DNA of 64,000 nt from Plantago major (GCA_026545765.1 CM048842.1:20362667-20426666); one strand, 5' to 3'. Counted from the first letter of the stretch, positions 11,411 through 26,487 are shown. Program-made: numbers and translations. Notes: a model not told the origin generated them from the letters alone.

Positions 11411-11725
11411 ACCATCCAGTCTATTTCTCTTGAAATCTTCCGATGTCCAGAGATATCTTGGTTTTTCTTCCAAAGCTATCTGACCAGTAGCTCTCCCACT
11501 TGTAGAAGTTTCTGAAGTGGAGGTTCTTCTGGCAGAATCTTCATCTCTTCCATCAGAGACATCAGTGACTATCTTTGCTTGCTGGATGACTATAAGGCCA
11601 TTCTTTATAACTTCGATCATTTCATCACTGATGGCTTCCAGATGGAGCATCATATTGTTCCTCCATTTTTCATAGTTCTCTGGCTTGAGAACTGGAGCGT
11701 CGCCTAAAGACATCCTGCAGGACAA
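11411..11725 (-). pseudogene. Ty1/copia gag N-terminal fragment
   Basis: Minus strand, start at 11725. LKPENYEKWRNNMMLHLEA is the typical beginning of a copia gag polyprotein (UBN2-type domain) of the SIRE/Maximus kind. The ORF is cut after about 100 codons where the Athila-like fragment begins. The leader (11726-11816) lies between it and the primer-binding site, as expected for a copia 5' end. Confidence 0.65.
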
Positions 11726-11816
11726 AACATAACAAACAGATCAAGTGCAGGGGTTAAGCGATTAGTGAGCACTTATCTAGGATCTAGGTTCAGTGCAGAA
11801 GGCTTGGGAACCTCCT

Positions 11817-11830
11817 GCTCTTATACCACT
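11817..11830 (-). other. copia primer-binding site
   Basis: On the minus strand AG-TGGTATAAGAGC follows the LTR end (CCAACA). It matches the common plant tRNA-Met PBS (TGGTATCAGAGC) with one change. Confidence 0.7.
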
Positions 11831-12595
11831 TGTTGGTCCAGATAACGACAAAGTAAAAGACTAGGGGGGGTGAATAGTCTTTTTAAAACTTTTGTCGATA
11901 AAACAGTTTCTCTGAAAGTTGGGTAACTTTCTGATACTTATAATCAGAATAGCGGAAGTCTTTCTGATAAGTGCACGTGCTCAGCAAGCTAGTGAAGTGT
12001 GTAAATTACTTTGCAAGTAAGTAAAGGCAGAATGTAAGTGCAGAAAGTAAATAACACAGTAGCCTTATAGTGGTATTTGAAGGTGGCATAATCCTTCAAC
12101 TAATCCACTTCGGCCTTTCTCAGACCTAGAATCCATTAAGACAGATAATTGAGTTCACCTTACAAATATCTTCTCTCGATTCCTAAATACACTAGGTTCC
12201 CAACCAAGTGTTCCCCCTGAGTTCTTCCCCGGCTTTCCAGCCAAGTACTTCCTCTACTAAGAACCTTTCTTGGAGTTATTCCTTAGTTTCCCAAACTAAG
12301 TACTTCCTCTACTCCACGTCTTTTCTAGTGTTGGTTAAGAAGGGTTTGTCAGATTGGTAGATTAATAACTTCCACAGTTATGTAATACTACCTTCTGGAA
12401 CAAGTGTCACTTAACACACTTGGACAGTGTGTGGTGATATGTTCTTTTCTGACCCAAGTCTATGTTCTTCGTTCAGGAGAATGAACCTCTTAGCAAGTCG
12501 CAACAGTGCTTCAATTCAACTCCTTCACAACAGATATAGCTTGTTAAGGATCAGGACACTTAGAACTTTCGTGCTACTTAGAATCAAGAACTTTC
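11831..12595 (-). mobile_element. copia 5' LTR (truncated)
   Basis: Starts on the plus strand with TGTTGG (the CA end on the minus strand) next to the PBS. It contains the G-rich, TTCACCCCCCC-type sequence (minus strand) seen near the end of many SIRE-like LTRs, and two copies of AAGTACTTCCTCTACT (about 12244 and 12300). It is cut at 12595 by block B, so the U3 start is missing. Confidence 0.6.
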
Positions 12596-15500
12596 GTTAC
12601 TTGCAATCTGTGAACATATCAAGAACATGATGTTTACTTGCAATATGTGTAATGTAATGCAATTGAATGAAATAAAATGATGTTTTCTCTATTAGCACCA
12701 ATGAGTATCAAAATACCAAAGAGTGTCAAAATACACATACTCAAACCACCATAACTACTCTGCAAAATGTGCCAAAGCTAGTAAAATGTCCCAAAGCAAA
12801 ACATCATTACAACTTACATAATATCAGTCACAAAATGACATTATTTATAAGGCAAGAACTACACAAAATGAATGACCTGTTATAAAGAGTCATGTCAAAT
12901 TACTTTTTAGCAGACTTCTTAATGGCAGTCTTCTTAGGAGCTTGTTTGTTAGAAGCTTGTGCAGTCTGCTTTGTACCAGTTCCTCTCTTTCTTTTGCCTC
13001 TTTGATTGCTTGTTCCTTCACTATTGCTTGTTCCTTCACCAGTTGTGTCATTTCCTTCAAATTCAGTGTTGCCACCACCATCTCCCTCATTTGTCTTGCT
13101 CTGCACCAAGACAATAGACATGAAAGGAAAAAAAATGTAAGAATATGATGTAATTAAACAACTATAAAATGTAAGTATATAGATTTGTGTTACTAACCTT
13201 TTTGATGCAGATCCTTGAGTTGTGACCTTTTCCTCCAAAATTCCTACAAGTCACTTGAGCCTTCTTCATGCCATGTGTAGCTTTAGATTTACCTTTAAAT
13301 GGTTGTTTGTGTCTTACCATCTTAGGTCTACCCCTTTGCCTTTTAACTACTGATGGTTGACATACCATATCTCTGGACTCCAAATCATCTGGCCAGAATG
13401 GATGTTGGGGGATAGGCTGGATCATGATATCATAGGCTCTCAAGTAGGCTGCTTTGGTGTGATTTTCATAAATATATGCCTCAACATCCTCCCTATTATG
13501 TGTTATAGCAACCCATGCATGCCTACATGGGATTCCAGATATATCCCACCTTTTGCAATCACAGCTCCACTCATTCAAATCAACAATGAATCTGTAATTG
13601 TAATCATGCACCTCATACTTTCTATTGCATTCAGAAACAAGTGTGCATCTCCTTGACTCATCCTGACTAGTGTTCAACTTCTTAAGAACCCTAGGCATTA
13701 CAATAGCAGTTGAAGACATCGCCTTATTTCTCCTTTGTGTCATTCTATTCATAATTTGACACCTAAGACTTTCCATGAAACTAAGAATATAATGTGCTCT
13801 TATGGGATCAATCCAACTATTAAAAGACTCTGAGAGGTTATTAGTGACATGATCCACCTTTGGGGATGGATTAAATGCATGCCTAGCCCAATAACTAGCA
13901 TCTACAGCTCTCAACCAATCATAAGCAGCAATATTAGCATCTTTAATCCTATTCATACCTTTATTACATCCATAAAGAGTATATGATGTAGATTCTTGCC
14001 AAAAATTCCTTCTCAAATCAGCTGATGGGAACTTCAACTTGAAGTTATCATAGATATGGTTTGCACATTTTCTATTGATAACATGAGGTGCTTGTTCCTT
14101 GATGACTTCCACAAGCCCATGTACAGTGATTGAAACATATAAATGTCAATTAAATTTCAAGTAGTTTAAGTAGTAATAAAAAGTTAAAGAACATATCATG
14201 ACTTTACCTTTTGTCTGTCATGAAATGCCATCTCTTCTCAGGGGCAAATCCACCAAACATATGCTCAAGGCATTCTATAAAAAATCCCCAGCTTGCCTTG
14301 TCTTCAATGTCTACAATCACTTTCAAAGAATCGAATATGCCTCCCTCTGCATCAATCCCTACACAACTCAGAAGTCCACCACCATACCTCCCTTTCAAGT
14401 GACATCCATCAAAGAATAAAAAAGGGCTACACCCTGCTAGAAAATCCAGCTCTCAATGCCTCCAACCCTAAGAAGAAACTGTGAAAGTTAGGTTGCACCA
14501 AAGTGGGAGATGGAACAAACTTCAACTCAGTAAATGATCCGGGATTGCATCTTCTTATCATCTCATTGGGCATCAAGTTGAATGCCTCAACTAGATTTCC
14601 ACCAATGATTTCTTGTGCTTTTTGTCTTGCTCTCCACACCTTCATGTACTCAACATCAATTTTGAGTTTATCCTTGATCCAAGCTGTCAATGGCTTAATC
14701 TTGATGTTGGGATTCTTTTCAATTCATCTACTATCTTCTCAGACAACCAATTGGCATCTACTTCCCTAGGATCTATTTTCCTGATACACTGATGTTTCCC
14801 CTGGTATGCCTTTATCATCATACACTTCCCTTCAACCCTTGAAGCATGCAGCCTCCACTGGCATCCTTTGCCCTTACAACAAATTGTGAACCTGAATTCA
14901 TCATTTTTCTTCCTTTCTGCTATGAATCCCACTTTGATGATATATTCCTTCACTCTCTTTCTCAAATCTTCTTTATTTGAAAACACATGTCCAAAAATAC
15001 TCCCAATTCCATTCTTCACTAGCTTCAAACTAATCTTCTACTCTTTCCTCCACTTCTATGTTCTCCTCATCTTCATGTTCACTCTCTTCATCCACAACAC
15101 CAGAGGTTCCTGTACCAGTACCCCTTGGTCTACCACCTTTATTAACCACATTTTCAGTTCCATCCTCTCCCTGCACCTCATGCTCATTATTCCCTAGCCC
15201 AGTATCACCACCATCAACTGCCTCACCATCAGTCTCACTATCACTCCCAGCACGCCTAACAAACCCTATCTTTTCATCCTCACTCCCATACATGGAGGTG
15301 TTTGGTGGCTCATCATTTTCACAGTAAGGTCAATGTCATCAGAGATGGGTGATGTGGGTTGTGTAGGTGGTGCAGGTGGTGTAGGTGTCTCAGTGGGAAT
15401 GGATTTGGAAGTGTTATCACCAAACAACAAGTCCATGAAAGATAAATCATTCATGTCTAAGTCAACTGGTGTGGTGTAATAATTTCAGGCTGGTCAGGCA

Positions 15501-16156
15501 TTGGTTGAGGAGGAGAAGGGTGATAGAATTGATCATCAGTGGCTTTTGTATCTGGTGGTGGTTCATCTTGTGATTGTGTTTGTGTATCAAATGGCATCTG
15601 TGATGGTGTTTCAAGTGGCATTTCACATTGTGATTCAGGGGGTGCTCATTAACAGGGGAGTGCTCATTAACAGGGGACTCAACATGACTACTGGAATCAA
15701 CATTAACATTAACACTAGGAGAATCAACATTAACATGGGAGGTTTGGTTAACATTAACATCATCTTGTTGCTCTTCATCATCTGAACAATCAATCAATAT
15801 TGTTTCAGGGTAGAAATAACTCCTTTTAGTAGGAGTGGGGTTCTGTCTAGATTTACACCATCTTCTCCTATAAAATCTAGTTCTACCATCAGGAATGTCA
15901 ACCTTACACTTGGACACATAACTCTCATCATCCCTGCAAGATGCATTCAATACAGACTTTTTTGTTTGAAAAGTATCTACAAACAAAGGAGGTGCATATG
16001 ACATATCCACATACACTTCTACTGATTTAAACTCCTTATTTCTATCAGATATTTCAATAACAACTCTATCACATGTGATATTCATCTTGCTAATCTGACC
16101 TTCTACTTCAGCAGTTAAAGACAGAGCCACGTTGTTGTTACCTTCATCATCAGGAT

Positions 16157-17357
16157 TGTGACACCCCAGATTTTGACATACCTTAGTACTTTTTATCCTT
16201 GCATGATTTATTAGTGTTACTTTATTTGTCTCGAAGTATATTAGAATTATTTTAGTATGTTGGTGAAGTTTGTTTTAAAAGTTCATTATTTGTTTTAGAA
16301 GTCTTTATGTGAGTGTCTTGATTGATGATTTATGACTGATGAGTCTTCCTTTTAATTAACTAATTCAATACAAGCTAATTATATATGTTCTTTGATTGAT
16401 TTATATTGTGAAGAGTCACTTTTGAATTATGTAATGTACATGCATGTCTTATGTGTGTGGGGCTCTCTTAATGTTTTGAAATTAAAGTGTTATTTTATAT
16501 TCATATATTTCAAAATACAAGAGTTTGGTAACTAGAGGTTTCTTTAATGAATGAAATATTTTTCTTTCTTTTTCATGTTACGATATAATGGGTCGCTTAT
16601 AATGTCGAATGTCACATGCTATGTTTCGATCAACGTTCTGATTTTCTATTCGTTTCTCTTTTATGTTATGCTTGTCTAAGTGTAATATTGCCTATGCATG
16701 TTCAATATTTTAAGTTTAATTGTTACATATGCATGTGTAATTGTGAGTTCAATTTAATTGCTCTAAGTGTTGCATTTTTGGTGTGTCACATTTTATTTTT
16801 GTGTACAAATGACCTATGTGATACCAAAAACGTTTTTGAACCTTTTTCCAACTAAAATATGATTATTTATCATTAGTTATTGTGTTTAAATGTTTGGAAA
16901 AGAAATTGATTGGCCTCTCTTATGTTGGCACTTTTATTGTTGGTTTTAAAATGAGTTTTAAGTGCAATTTAAGCCTTTTAAATTGCCATTTATTTTTTAG
17001 CTCTTCAACCCTTTCACCTTCCCTAAATCCACCCTATAAATACCCTATTTTTTCCAGCCCTCATTTGTCTAAAATGTTTTGGGCATTTTCTTCAAAAAAA
17101 TCTTCATGTACTATTGTATTTTTCTTTCAAGTTTGTAGCTTGTTCTTCTTGCAAGTACTTTCATAATTCTTGCTCTTCCTAACTTTCAATTGTGAGTGTT
17201 CTACAAAACTATATATATGTATTATGTTCAAAACCTGGAAGGTATTTTAATATGTTTTCAACTTATATATAAGTAATGCATGGTTTTCAAAACGCATGTT
17301 CTATTGCATAAAAAGCAAATCATGAAAGAGTTTTAGCATGCTTCCGCTGATTTTGAA

Positions 17358-17434
<77 letters not shown>

Positions 17435-18196
17435 CATGATTGTTATTTTGTTTTGATTGACGGTTCAAGAAAGATACGTACGTATGGTTCAGGTTAATTG
17501 CTTGTAGTTTGGTCAGTTGTGTCTGGCGAGCTACTTGTCGGTTTCCTTTGCCCATTCCCTTTAAATCGAGTGATAGAAGCCTTCACTGATTTAGTTGGGT
17601 CGTAGAATTCCACCCCTGTACCATGGCAGGGTCCTGACTGGATAGTTTGATCGACTATCAGGGAGACATATGGCCTGTTTTACTGTGGGGTTATAAGGAG
17701 CGGCATGAAATAATGTTTTTTCTGAAAAGTATATGTTATTGAAAGTATTTTGGATTTTAAGTTCTTGTTTTTTTTTATTGTTATGATTTTAATGAAAACT
17801 TCTCACGAAAATCTTTAAATACTCATTGAGGTTTTTCTCACACTTGTTTTATTCCCTTCCTTGTAGGTGAGATGGCGGTGAAGAATGAACGACCGATAAA
17901 CTCAGCAAACTAAGTGTGTAGTTGGGATTTGGGATTTTTGTCAATGAAAATAGTGTCTTATTGTCTTTTTCAAAAACTCTTGTCATTTCCCCGTTATATT
18001 GTGTATCTTTAAAGAAAAGAATGTTGAAATCTTGTGGTTTTATTTGCTGAATAAAATATATTTTTTTATTCCAGCAACTGCGAACGAAAGGTTTTCTGTA
18101 ACTTCCCATGTTTCACTAAACGTTTCGGCTCTGTTTTTGCCCGACGTCCCGACTGAAATTCACTCCTTTTAAAAACCCAAAAGTCGGGGCGTTATA
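16157..18196 (+). repeat. 5' LTR
   Basis: 2040 bp. TATAAATA at 17035-17042 is a likely promoter. The terminal CA has changed to TA (GTTATA). It differs from the 3' LTR mainly in the AT microsatellite and a few small changes. Confidence 0.9.
17360..17430. repeat. (AT)n microsatellite in 5' LTR
   Basis: About 71 bp of pure AT at the same LTR position as in the other two LTR copies. Confidence 0.9.
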
Positions 18197-18198
18197 AA

Positions 18199-18210
18199 TG
18201 GTATCAGAGC
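18199..18210 (+). other. Primer-binding site (tRNA-Met type)
   Basis: TGGTATCAGAGC two bases after the 5' LTR, an exact match to the standard plant initiator tRNA-Met primer-binding site. Confidence 0.9.
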
Positions 18211-19063
18211 CTAAGTTTTTTTCTTAGGCTAAGCCAGGATAGGGTCTTCGGACTTTGGAAAAAATTTGAGTGAGAAGTTTGCTGTGTTGCCGGTTGAACA
18301 TTCTTTGCGCATTTCCAAAGTACCTTTTCTTACATTCTTACTTGATTTTCTTTTTATTCTTCTTTTTCCTTCCGTGTGAGTCGATTTTTTTTTCCTACTC
18401 CTCATCTACTTTTCATTTTAATGATCATTGTTTCAAAGGCATCAAACACTTAGAATTGACCTTTTGCATTTTTGATCTAGCTTGTCTCTTTTGTTCAAGA
18501 CTTTAATTGTAATATGCAAAAGTTGAACTTGCTTGGCCTAATTTCTTTACTAGTTACTTTTATTTGGTTACATATGCGTCCACTTGTGCTAATTGAATAG
18601 TTAAGATTCTTGTTATTTTGTGGTCACTTGTGCATGAACTTCCAACATGGTCTCTTAAGTTGGTATCAATTTTTTTTCCTCATTGATGCATGAAAGGAAG
18701 ACAGTAATTTTGCACGTGTCTTTCCATGTTTCTATTCAAGTTCCGACTACTTTTCATTTCACTTAAAAAAAAAAAAAGAAGTCGAAAGGCTTTATTTTAT
18801 AGTTTCATGTTCAATGTGTTCTTTGCATGGAAAACATCAATTTTTTTCCAAAACTTTTTCTTATGTCGAAAATTGCTTTAGCAGTTTGAATTTGGGGACC
18901 AAATTCTTTTAAGGAGGGCTGAGTGTAATATCCCAGTTTTTAAGTTAACTTGGTATTTTTGGGTCTTGTATGATTTATTAAATGTGTGTTTATTTGTGCT
19001 AAATTGTTTTAGAAAATTTTGAAGTGTGAATTTGGGGACCAAATTCTTTTAAGGAGGGGTGAG
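18211..19063 (+). other. Interior of the LTR element, non-coding
   Basis: No domain or long ORF. It ends with two copies of a 36-bp segment carrying the polypurine tract (18888-18923 and 19028-19063, one mismatch). The 104 bp between them (18924-19027) begin TGTAATATCCCAG and resemble a diverged LTR start. Confidence 0.85.
19051..19063 (+). other. Polypurine tract
   Basis: AAGGAGGGGTGAG directly before the 3' LTR. A second, near-identical tract (AAGGAGGGCTGAG) is at 18911-18923. Confidence 0.85.
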
Positions 19064-21150
<2,087 letters not shown>

Positions 21151-21300
21151 AGGATTCATAAATTTTTCCCACAAATCTTCAAGCAGCTTAGCATGACTGT
21201 ACTTTTTGGGACTTATGTTCACCAGAGTCTCATCCCTGCCAAAGGTATGTAACCGTACCATGTAACTATCACAGGAACCCATTCCTGCAAACAATTTCAA

Positions 21301-22065
21301 CCAAAATTAACAATTTACAAAAAAGAAAAAAAAAACTAGGGTTCCTGACGTTAAAAACCCCCAATTTTGACTAAAATCTTAAATTCCGCAATAAATTCTT
21401 CAATTTCATGCAATGTTTAGTAAGAATTAGAGCATAATTGAACTTGAGTTGGAGTACCATACCTCTTTTGATAAACCCTAAAATTATTCTCAATAGCCTC
21501 CCCAATCGTTCTCCGAATCAACGAGAAACCTTCTTCCGTCAGCTCGATCAGTTTCAGACGTCAAAATCAACGGATTATGGAGCTTTTTTAGTTGCAGACA
21601 TTGAGGTATTGAAGACGAAAATGGAGGAGAAGGTTTTGGCGGGAGAAAGAGAAGAGAGGAAATGGGAGTAAATGTAATGTAGCGGGAGTAAACGAGATAA
21701 ACCCTACTTATTACTTCTTCTTTTATTTTCAAAGAACTGTTTTATTTCTTTTTTCAAATATACCATTTAAAGAAATGCATTATTCTCCATAATTCAATAT
21801 ACCAATTTTACAGGAAATGTTTTATTCGAGGGGTAAATTGGACATTCTACACAAAGTCAACATTTTGGCTGAAAATGGACCTCAGCGTAAATTTTGAAAC
21901 GATAGGGACCCAAACGTTTAAGGAGCATCTAAAAAGGTTGTTGGACGTAAATTCCCTAAATTCGTAAAACTTTGGTGTTCTCAATAAAACTTTAAGTTCA
22001 ACGAAAATTGTTTTTCCCGAGGATCCATCAAGTCCTCTTTTGTTCAGACATCTATGTCTGCGTAA
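21301..22065. other. MULE 5' flank in block B
   Basis: Equivalent to 4761-5525 in block A with scattered differences. No gene or terminal inverted repeat recognised. Confidence 0.4.
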
Positions 22066-22281
22066 TTAATTCAGTGTACTATTTTTGTCATGTAGTCTCA
22101 ACGGATATGTGAAAGCTCTTTGAGGCATAGCACACTCCTCTCCCAGTAACCTTTATCCATCATATATCACTTCAGAAACTTGTCTTTCAAAGACACTTGT
22201 TTTCTTAAGGTATCTGAGCTAAGGTATCTGAGGAGATTGTTCTCCTTCGTCTTCAACAATCTTGTGCAGTTGAGTTGATCT
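22066..22281 (-). pseudogene. Possible captured gene fragment, copy B
   Basis: Same open pattern as 5526-5741 (VSEVIYDGLRLLGEEC, MPQRAF), including the same in-frame TAG in the 14-bp duplication, so the break predates the block duplication. Protein unknown. Confidence 0.4.
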
Positions 22282-22947
22282 TCAAATTGATGTCCTTCTA
22301 CTGGATGCTTGCTTCTTTGGTCTTCTTTCTGAGATATAAAAATTACATTCAAATACCTAACATTCTATACAAGATTTACTAGATTAACATAATTAATAAT
22401 TTTCCCCTTTTATAATGTTCAAGTGAACTAAGAGTACTAGACTACTGGTTACCTTTCTGAACTAAGATATGCACCTGATGATGTGTTCCAGTAGCAATGA
22501 AATTTCTTGGTCTTTCTTTCATCTCCCATCTTCGTTCTTCCCCAATTAACACAGGTTGATCATTGTATCGATCGATACACTTGATTGAATCTTGGAAAGA
22601 CCTTAGAGACCATTTCGATCTCTACTTTCTTCAATCAAATCAATTGAAAACACTGTGATGGTTATATTTTTCTATTAGTTTGCTATCCATTCATCTTCTT
22701 AAGCCAAAACCCATGAGATTCTTCAATCTTCACCATTCACCAACCCAAAAATCGATTTGCACAAAGATGAATTTTATTTTTAAATAGAGTAAATATCAAT
22801 TCTCCATACAACAGATTCCTTCACGCAATTAATTGGCTATTCTAATATGAATCTTCTTCGTCAATAATCCCACCATCAATCACCAAATTTATCATCTGCT
22901 TCTTCACCTGGATCATGACCGGTGCCACAGTCAGGAATAAGAGGTAC

Positions 22948-24066
22948 AATGGATTGGTGGACCGCCTTACCCGATGGATCCATCAAGACCTATGAGGATG
23001 TAGTCTCTCTCTTTTTGAAGAGATTTCAGAAGGCAAAGAAGAGGAAAAGATCAGTAGAGCACTTGGCTGGAATCATCCAAAGAGACAATGAAGATCTTAG
23101 GACCTTTCTAGATCGGTTCAATGCTGAAGTACGTCAAGTTGAGTCTCACAGTATCAAAGAGCGGGTCCGATACCTGTACGCCAACACCTACAATGACGAA
23201 CTCAAGAAGAAACTATCCAATGAAAAGATTCCAAATGAAAAATACTTGGAAGATATCTGTGAGGGAGTCTTGTATGGTGAGGAGTATAGGAGGAACGTTC
23301 CAGTAAGATCCGGGACTAAGAAGGGAAAAGAGCCGATGAGACAACCTCTTGCGCCTCTTCCTGGAAAATTTGAGCAAAGAAAGGATTTCAAAGATAAGAG
23401 AGAATTTCGTAGGGAGAGAACCCCTCCCAGGAGATATGCGGAGTACACTCGCCTCAACAGACCTAAATCCGACATCTTGGCCTCTATTGTTGAAAAGAAT
23501 GTGGATGTTCAATGGCCCAAACCAGTGAGGAATAGCAAAAGAAGCAGGGTTTCTAAAGAATACTGAAGATTCCATAAGCATAAAGGTCATTCCACGGAAG
23601 ACTTTGTTCAGTTGAAAACTGAGATTGAAAGTTTGATAAGAAGCGACAAGCTGAAAGAACTAGTTTATGAAGAAGAACCCTCTCGCCACCAAAGGAATGA
23701 ACGGAGGAGAGCAGAGCGTGATCTGGAAACTACGACAGGGTCTTTACCACCGCCTCCCACGGGGATCCCTCCCAACAAGCTCAGCGATATGATGAGTACT
23801 CTGAAAACTTAGAAATGGAAAACCTTCCCTATAGTGGGGTTATCAACACTATAGCAGGAGGTCTAAGTGGAGGAGACAGTCGGAATGCTAGAGAAAGAAC
23901 CGCCCATCATCTAAGGAACAACGATAGAGCTTATTCTCCTCCTGCTTTGAGAGGATCAAACTCGATCTGTTTTGATGATAGTGAAATACCTCCCCCAACG
24001 TCTGGAGGAGAAGATCTCAGAGATTCAGACGTTCCTTTGGTTGTCTCTTTAGTCATCGCCACTTAA
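22948..24066 (+). pseudogene. Tat 1 gag, C-terminal part
   Basis: Begins inside the gag domain (MDWWTALPDGSIKTYEDV, then FLKRFQKAKKRKRS). The ORF reaches 23566, where a TGA replaces the first Cys of the zinc finger (RFHKHKGHSTED follows; the last Cys is Phe). Another frame continues with DKLKELV...RNERRRAERD and then the linker GVINTIAGGLSGGDSRNARE (23815-24066), typical before the Tat protease. gag makes the particle coat. The open frame upstream of 22948 (from 22922) belongs to block B, not to the element. Confidence 0.85.
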
Positions 24067-24067
24067 G

Positions 24068-25250
24068 GTGCTTATTGATACTGGAAGCTCTTCTAACATC
24101 ATCTCCAAAAGAACTGTGGACCAAATGAATTTGAGAAAGATCGAGTATGGAAGAGTCAATACTTCACTAGTGGGATTTGGAGGCTCTACAGTTCGTCCCA
24201 TTGGAACTGTCCCTCTACAAGTTTCCGTGGGGACTTTCCCAACAAGAGTAACTCAAACAGTTCTCTTCGTGGTTGTGGATCGTGTCTTTGATTACAATGT
24301 TATCTTAGGACGTCCAGGCCTCAATCAATTCAAAGTCATCTCATCTACACTACACAATAGGGTCAAGTTTCCTACTCCGAACGGTGTAGGAGAAGAAATA
24401 GGAAATGTCAGAGAAGCATGGGAGTGCTATATTATGTCAACAAGAAATGCCTCTGTCCCTATCCTCTCTGTGGCCAAAGAACTTCCGCACTCGCCCGCGC
24501 CTCTCACACCACCTAAAGAAGATATTGGAGCTGGAGCTCTCAAGGAGAAATTTTCTAAGGCTGCAAGGATTGAACCTCATGAGACCTTAAAGGAGATCCA
24601 ATTGATAGAAGGAAGTCCTGAGAAGAAGACTAGGATTGGAACTGAGATGAGCATTGAAGTTGAGATGAAACTCATAGCTTGCCTGAAAAGCAACTATGAT
24701 GTCTTTGCTTGGAGCACTGACGATCTTAAGGGGATAGATCCAAGAATATTTGTTCACCGTCTGAACATGGATTCTTCGGTCAAGTATATCTGCCAAAAGA
24801 GAAAAGACTTTGGACCCGTTGAGGACGCTATCATAGCCGGAGAGGTTGAAAGGCTAATGAAAGCAGGACACATCGAAGAGGTTAGATACTCCGATTGGGT
24901 CTGCAATGTGGTCCTCGTGGAAAAAGCTCCGGGTAAGTGGAGGATGTGTAATGACTTTACTAGATTGAACAAGATTTGCCCGAAAGATCCTTATCCCTTA
25001 CCTCGGATCGACCAGCTAGTGGACTCCACAGCCGGATGTGCTCTTCTAAGCTTCATGGATGCTTATTAAAGATTTTATCAAATCAGAATGGCTCAAGAAG
25101 ACAGCCTTCTTTGCGGCTAGAGTAGTTTATTGCTTCAAGGTTATGCCATTTGGACAGAAAAATGCTGGATCAATGAGGTCCAACATCTCATAGGGCGAGT
25201 TATGTCCTTAAGCCGCTTCATCTCTTGATCAGCAGAAAAGAACCTACCCT
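24068..25250 (+). pseudogene. Tat 1 protease and truncated reverse transcriptase
   Basis: Protease: LIDTGSSSNII holds the catalytic DTG, followed by FDYNVILGRPGLN. RT: DVFAWSTDDLKGIDP, WVCNVVLVEKAPGKWRMCNDF, YPLPRIDQLVDS, LLSFMDAY, then a TAA where Gln is usual (25067-25069). After MPFGQKNAGS (about 25173) the sequence jumps to NEVQHLIGRVMSLSRFIS. The segment with the catalytic YVDD and the thumb is deleted. Compared with Tat element 2 about 90 codons are missing. RT is therefore non-functional. Confidence 0.88.
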
Positions 25251-26487
25251 TCTTCAAGATATTGAGGAAAGGAGACAAGTTTGAGTGGACCAAAGAGTGT
25301 GAAGAAGCCTTTGACAGATTAAAAAAAATATCTCCTCTCACCACCACTCTTGTCCAAACCAGTAGAAGGAGAACCCCTCTACTTGTACCTAGCAGTTACC
25401 AATGAGGCTATGAGTTCCGTGCTGGTTTGGATCCAAGCCAATGATCACATGCATGTCTACTACCTAAGCAAGGCTCTAGCTGGAGCGGAGACCAGGTATG
25501 TTCAGATTGAGAAATTGGCATATGCTTTGGTATACACTGCTCAGAGGTTGAAGCCCTACTTCAAGTCACATAGGATTGTGGTTCTCACCAGAGAACCCTT
25601 GAAACAAGTCCTTGGGAAGCCAGATCAATTTGGCCGCCTGTCCAAATGGGCGATCGAACTGAGCGAGTACGATATTGGATATCAAGCTCCGTCCGCAAAG
25701 AAAGCCCAGATCCTAGCCGAATTCTTAGTCGATTACCCTGAAAAGGATGAGGAAAATGTCAATGATCAGGCAAAAGAAGTTGAGTGCTTGATGATAACAC
25801 AAGAAGCGAACCTCTCTGAACAAGCGAGAGTCACTGAGAAAGAAACAGAACAAGAAATCTGTGATGCACTCAATTCATAGGATTTCCACTTGAACCTATG
25901 GATGATTCTCTCATAGCAAGGCACATGTTCCTTTTGGACGAAGTGACAAACATTCCTGTGCTTGCAACTTCCGTCAAGAAGCAAGAGGAGATCCCAGAAG
26001 GTAAGAACATCGATGCTTCTACAGCATCCAAAGAACAAGAGAAAGGCACTTGGACACTACAAGTAGATGGATCTTCTATCGGTAGACTTGGAGGCATTGG
26101 AATACACCTTAAGAGCCCTGAAGGTGCTGAGTTGGATTATGCCATCACGCTTGACTTTAATGTGACCAACAATGAAGCTGAGTACGAGGCACTCCTCGTC
26201 GGACTCAAAATGGCAAAATCACTCCAAGTGAGAAGGTTCAAAGCTTACACTGACTCGTAACTAGTTGAATCTCAGTTCTCAAGGTCCTTCGCCACTATGG
26301 GCCCTAACATGATCAAGTACTTGGACTTGCTCAAGAAAGAGGTAGAGAACTTTGAAGAATTCACACTAGAAAGGTTCTATAGGGAATGGAATGAGAAAGC
26401 TGACACACTCTCAAAGTATGCCTCAGCTTCAGGAGCGTTGGACACTAGAAGCATCATCCTATTGACTCAATTAGGACTTCTTCACTC
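25251..26487 (+). pseudogene. Tat 1 dual RNase H region
   Basis: First domain (25350-25880): GEPLYLYLAVTNEAMSSVL, VYYLSKALAGAETRY, PLKQVLGKPDQFGRLSKWAIELSEYDI, a gypsy RNase H whose usual first catalytic Asp is not evident. Second domain (25898-26487): VDGSS, NNEAEYEALL, AYTDS and NEKADTLSKYA keep the D-E-D-D catalytic pattern of the additional archaeal-like RNase H of Tat elements. TAA codons at about 25880 and 26258 and frame changes break it. RNase H removes the RNA template during reverse transcription. Confidence 0.85.

Noticed and set aside
15501..15785. Plus-strand ORF rich in Ile/Asn/Val
   Set aside because: Shadow of the repetitive MULE linker on the minus strand.
18199..18210. tRNA gene
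   Set aside because: Only the 12-bp primer-binding match is present, no tRNA body.
22922..22947. Start of the Tat gag ORF at 22922
   Set aside because: The first codons are block B sequence (also in block A), so this is a chance fusion at the breakpoint.
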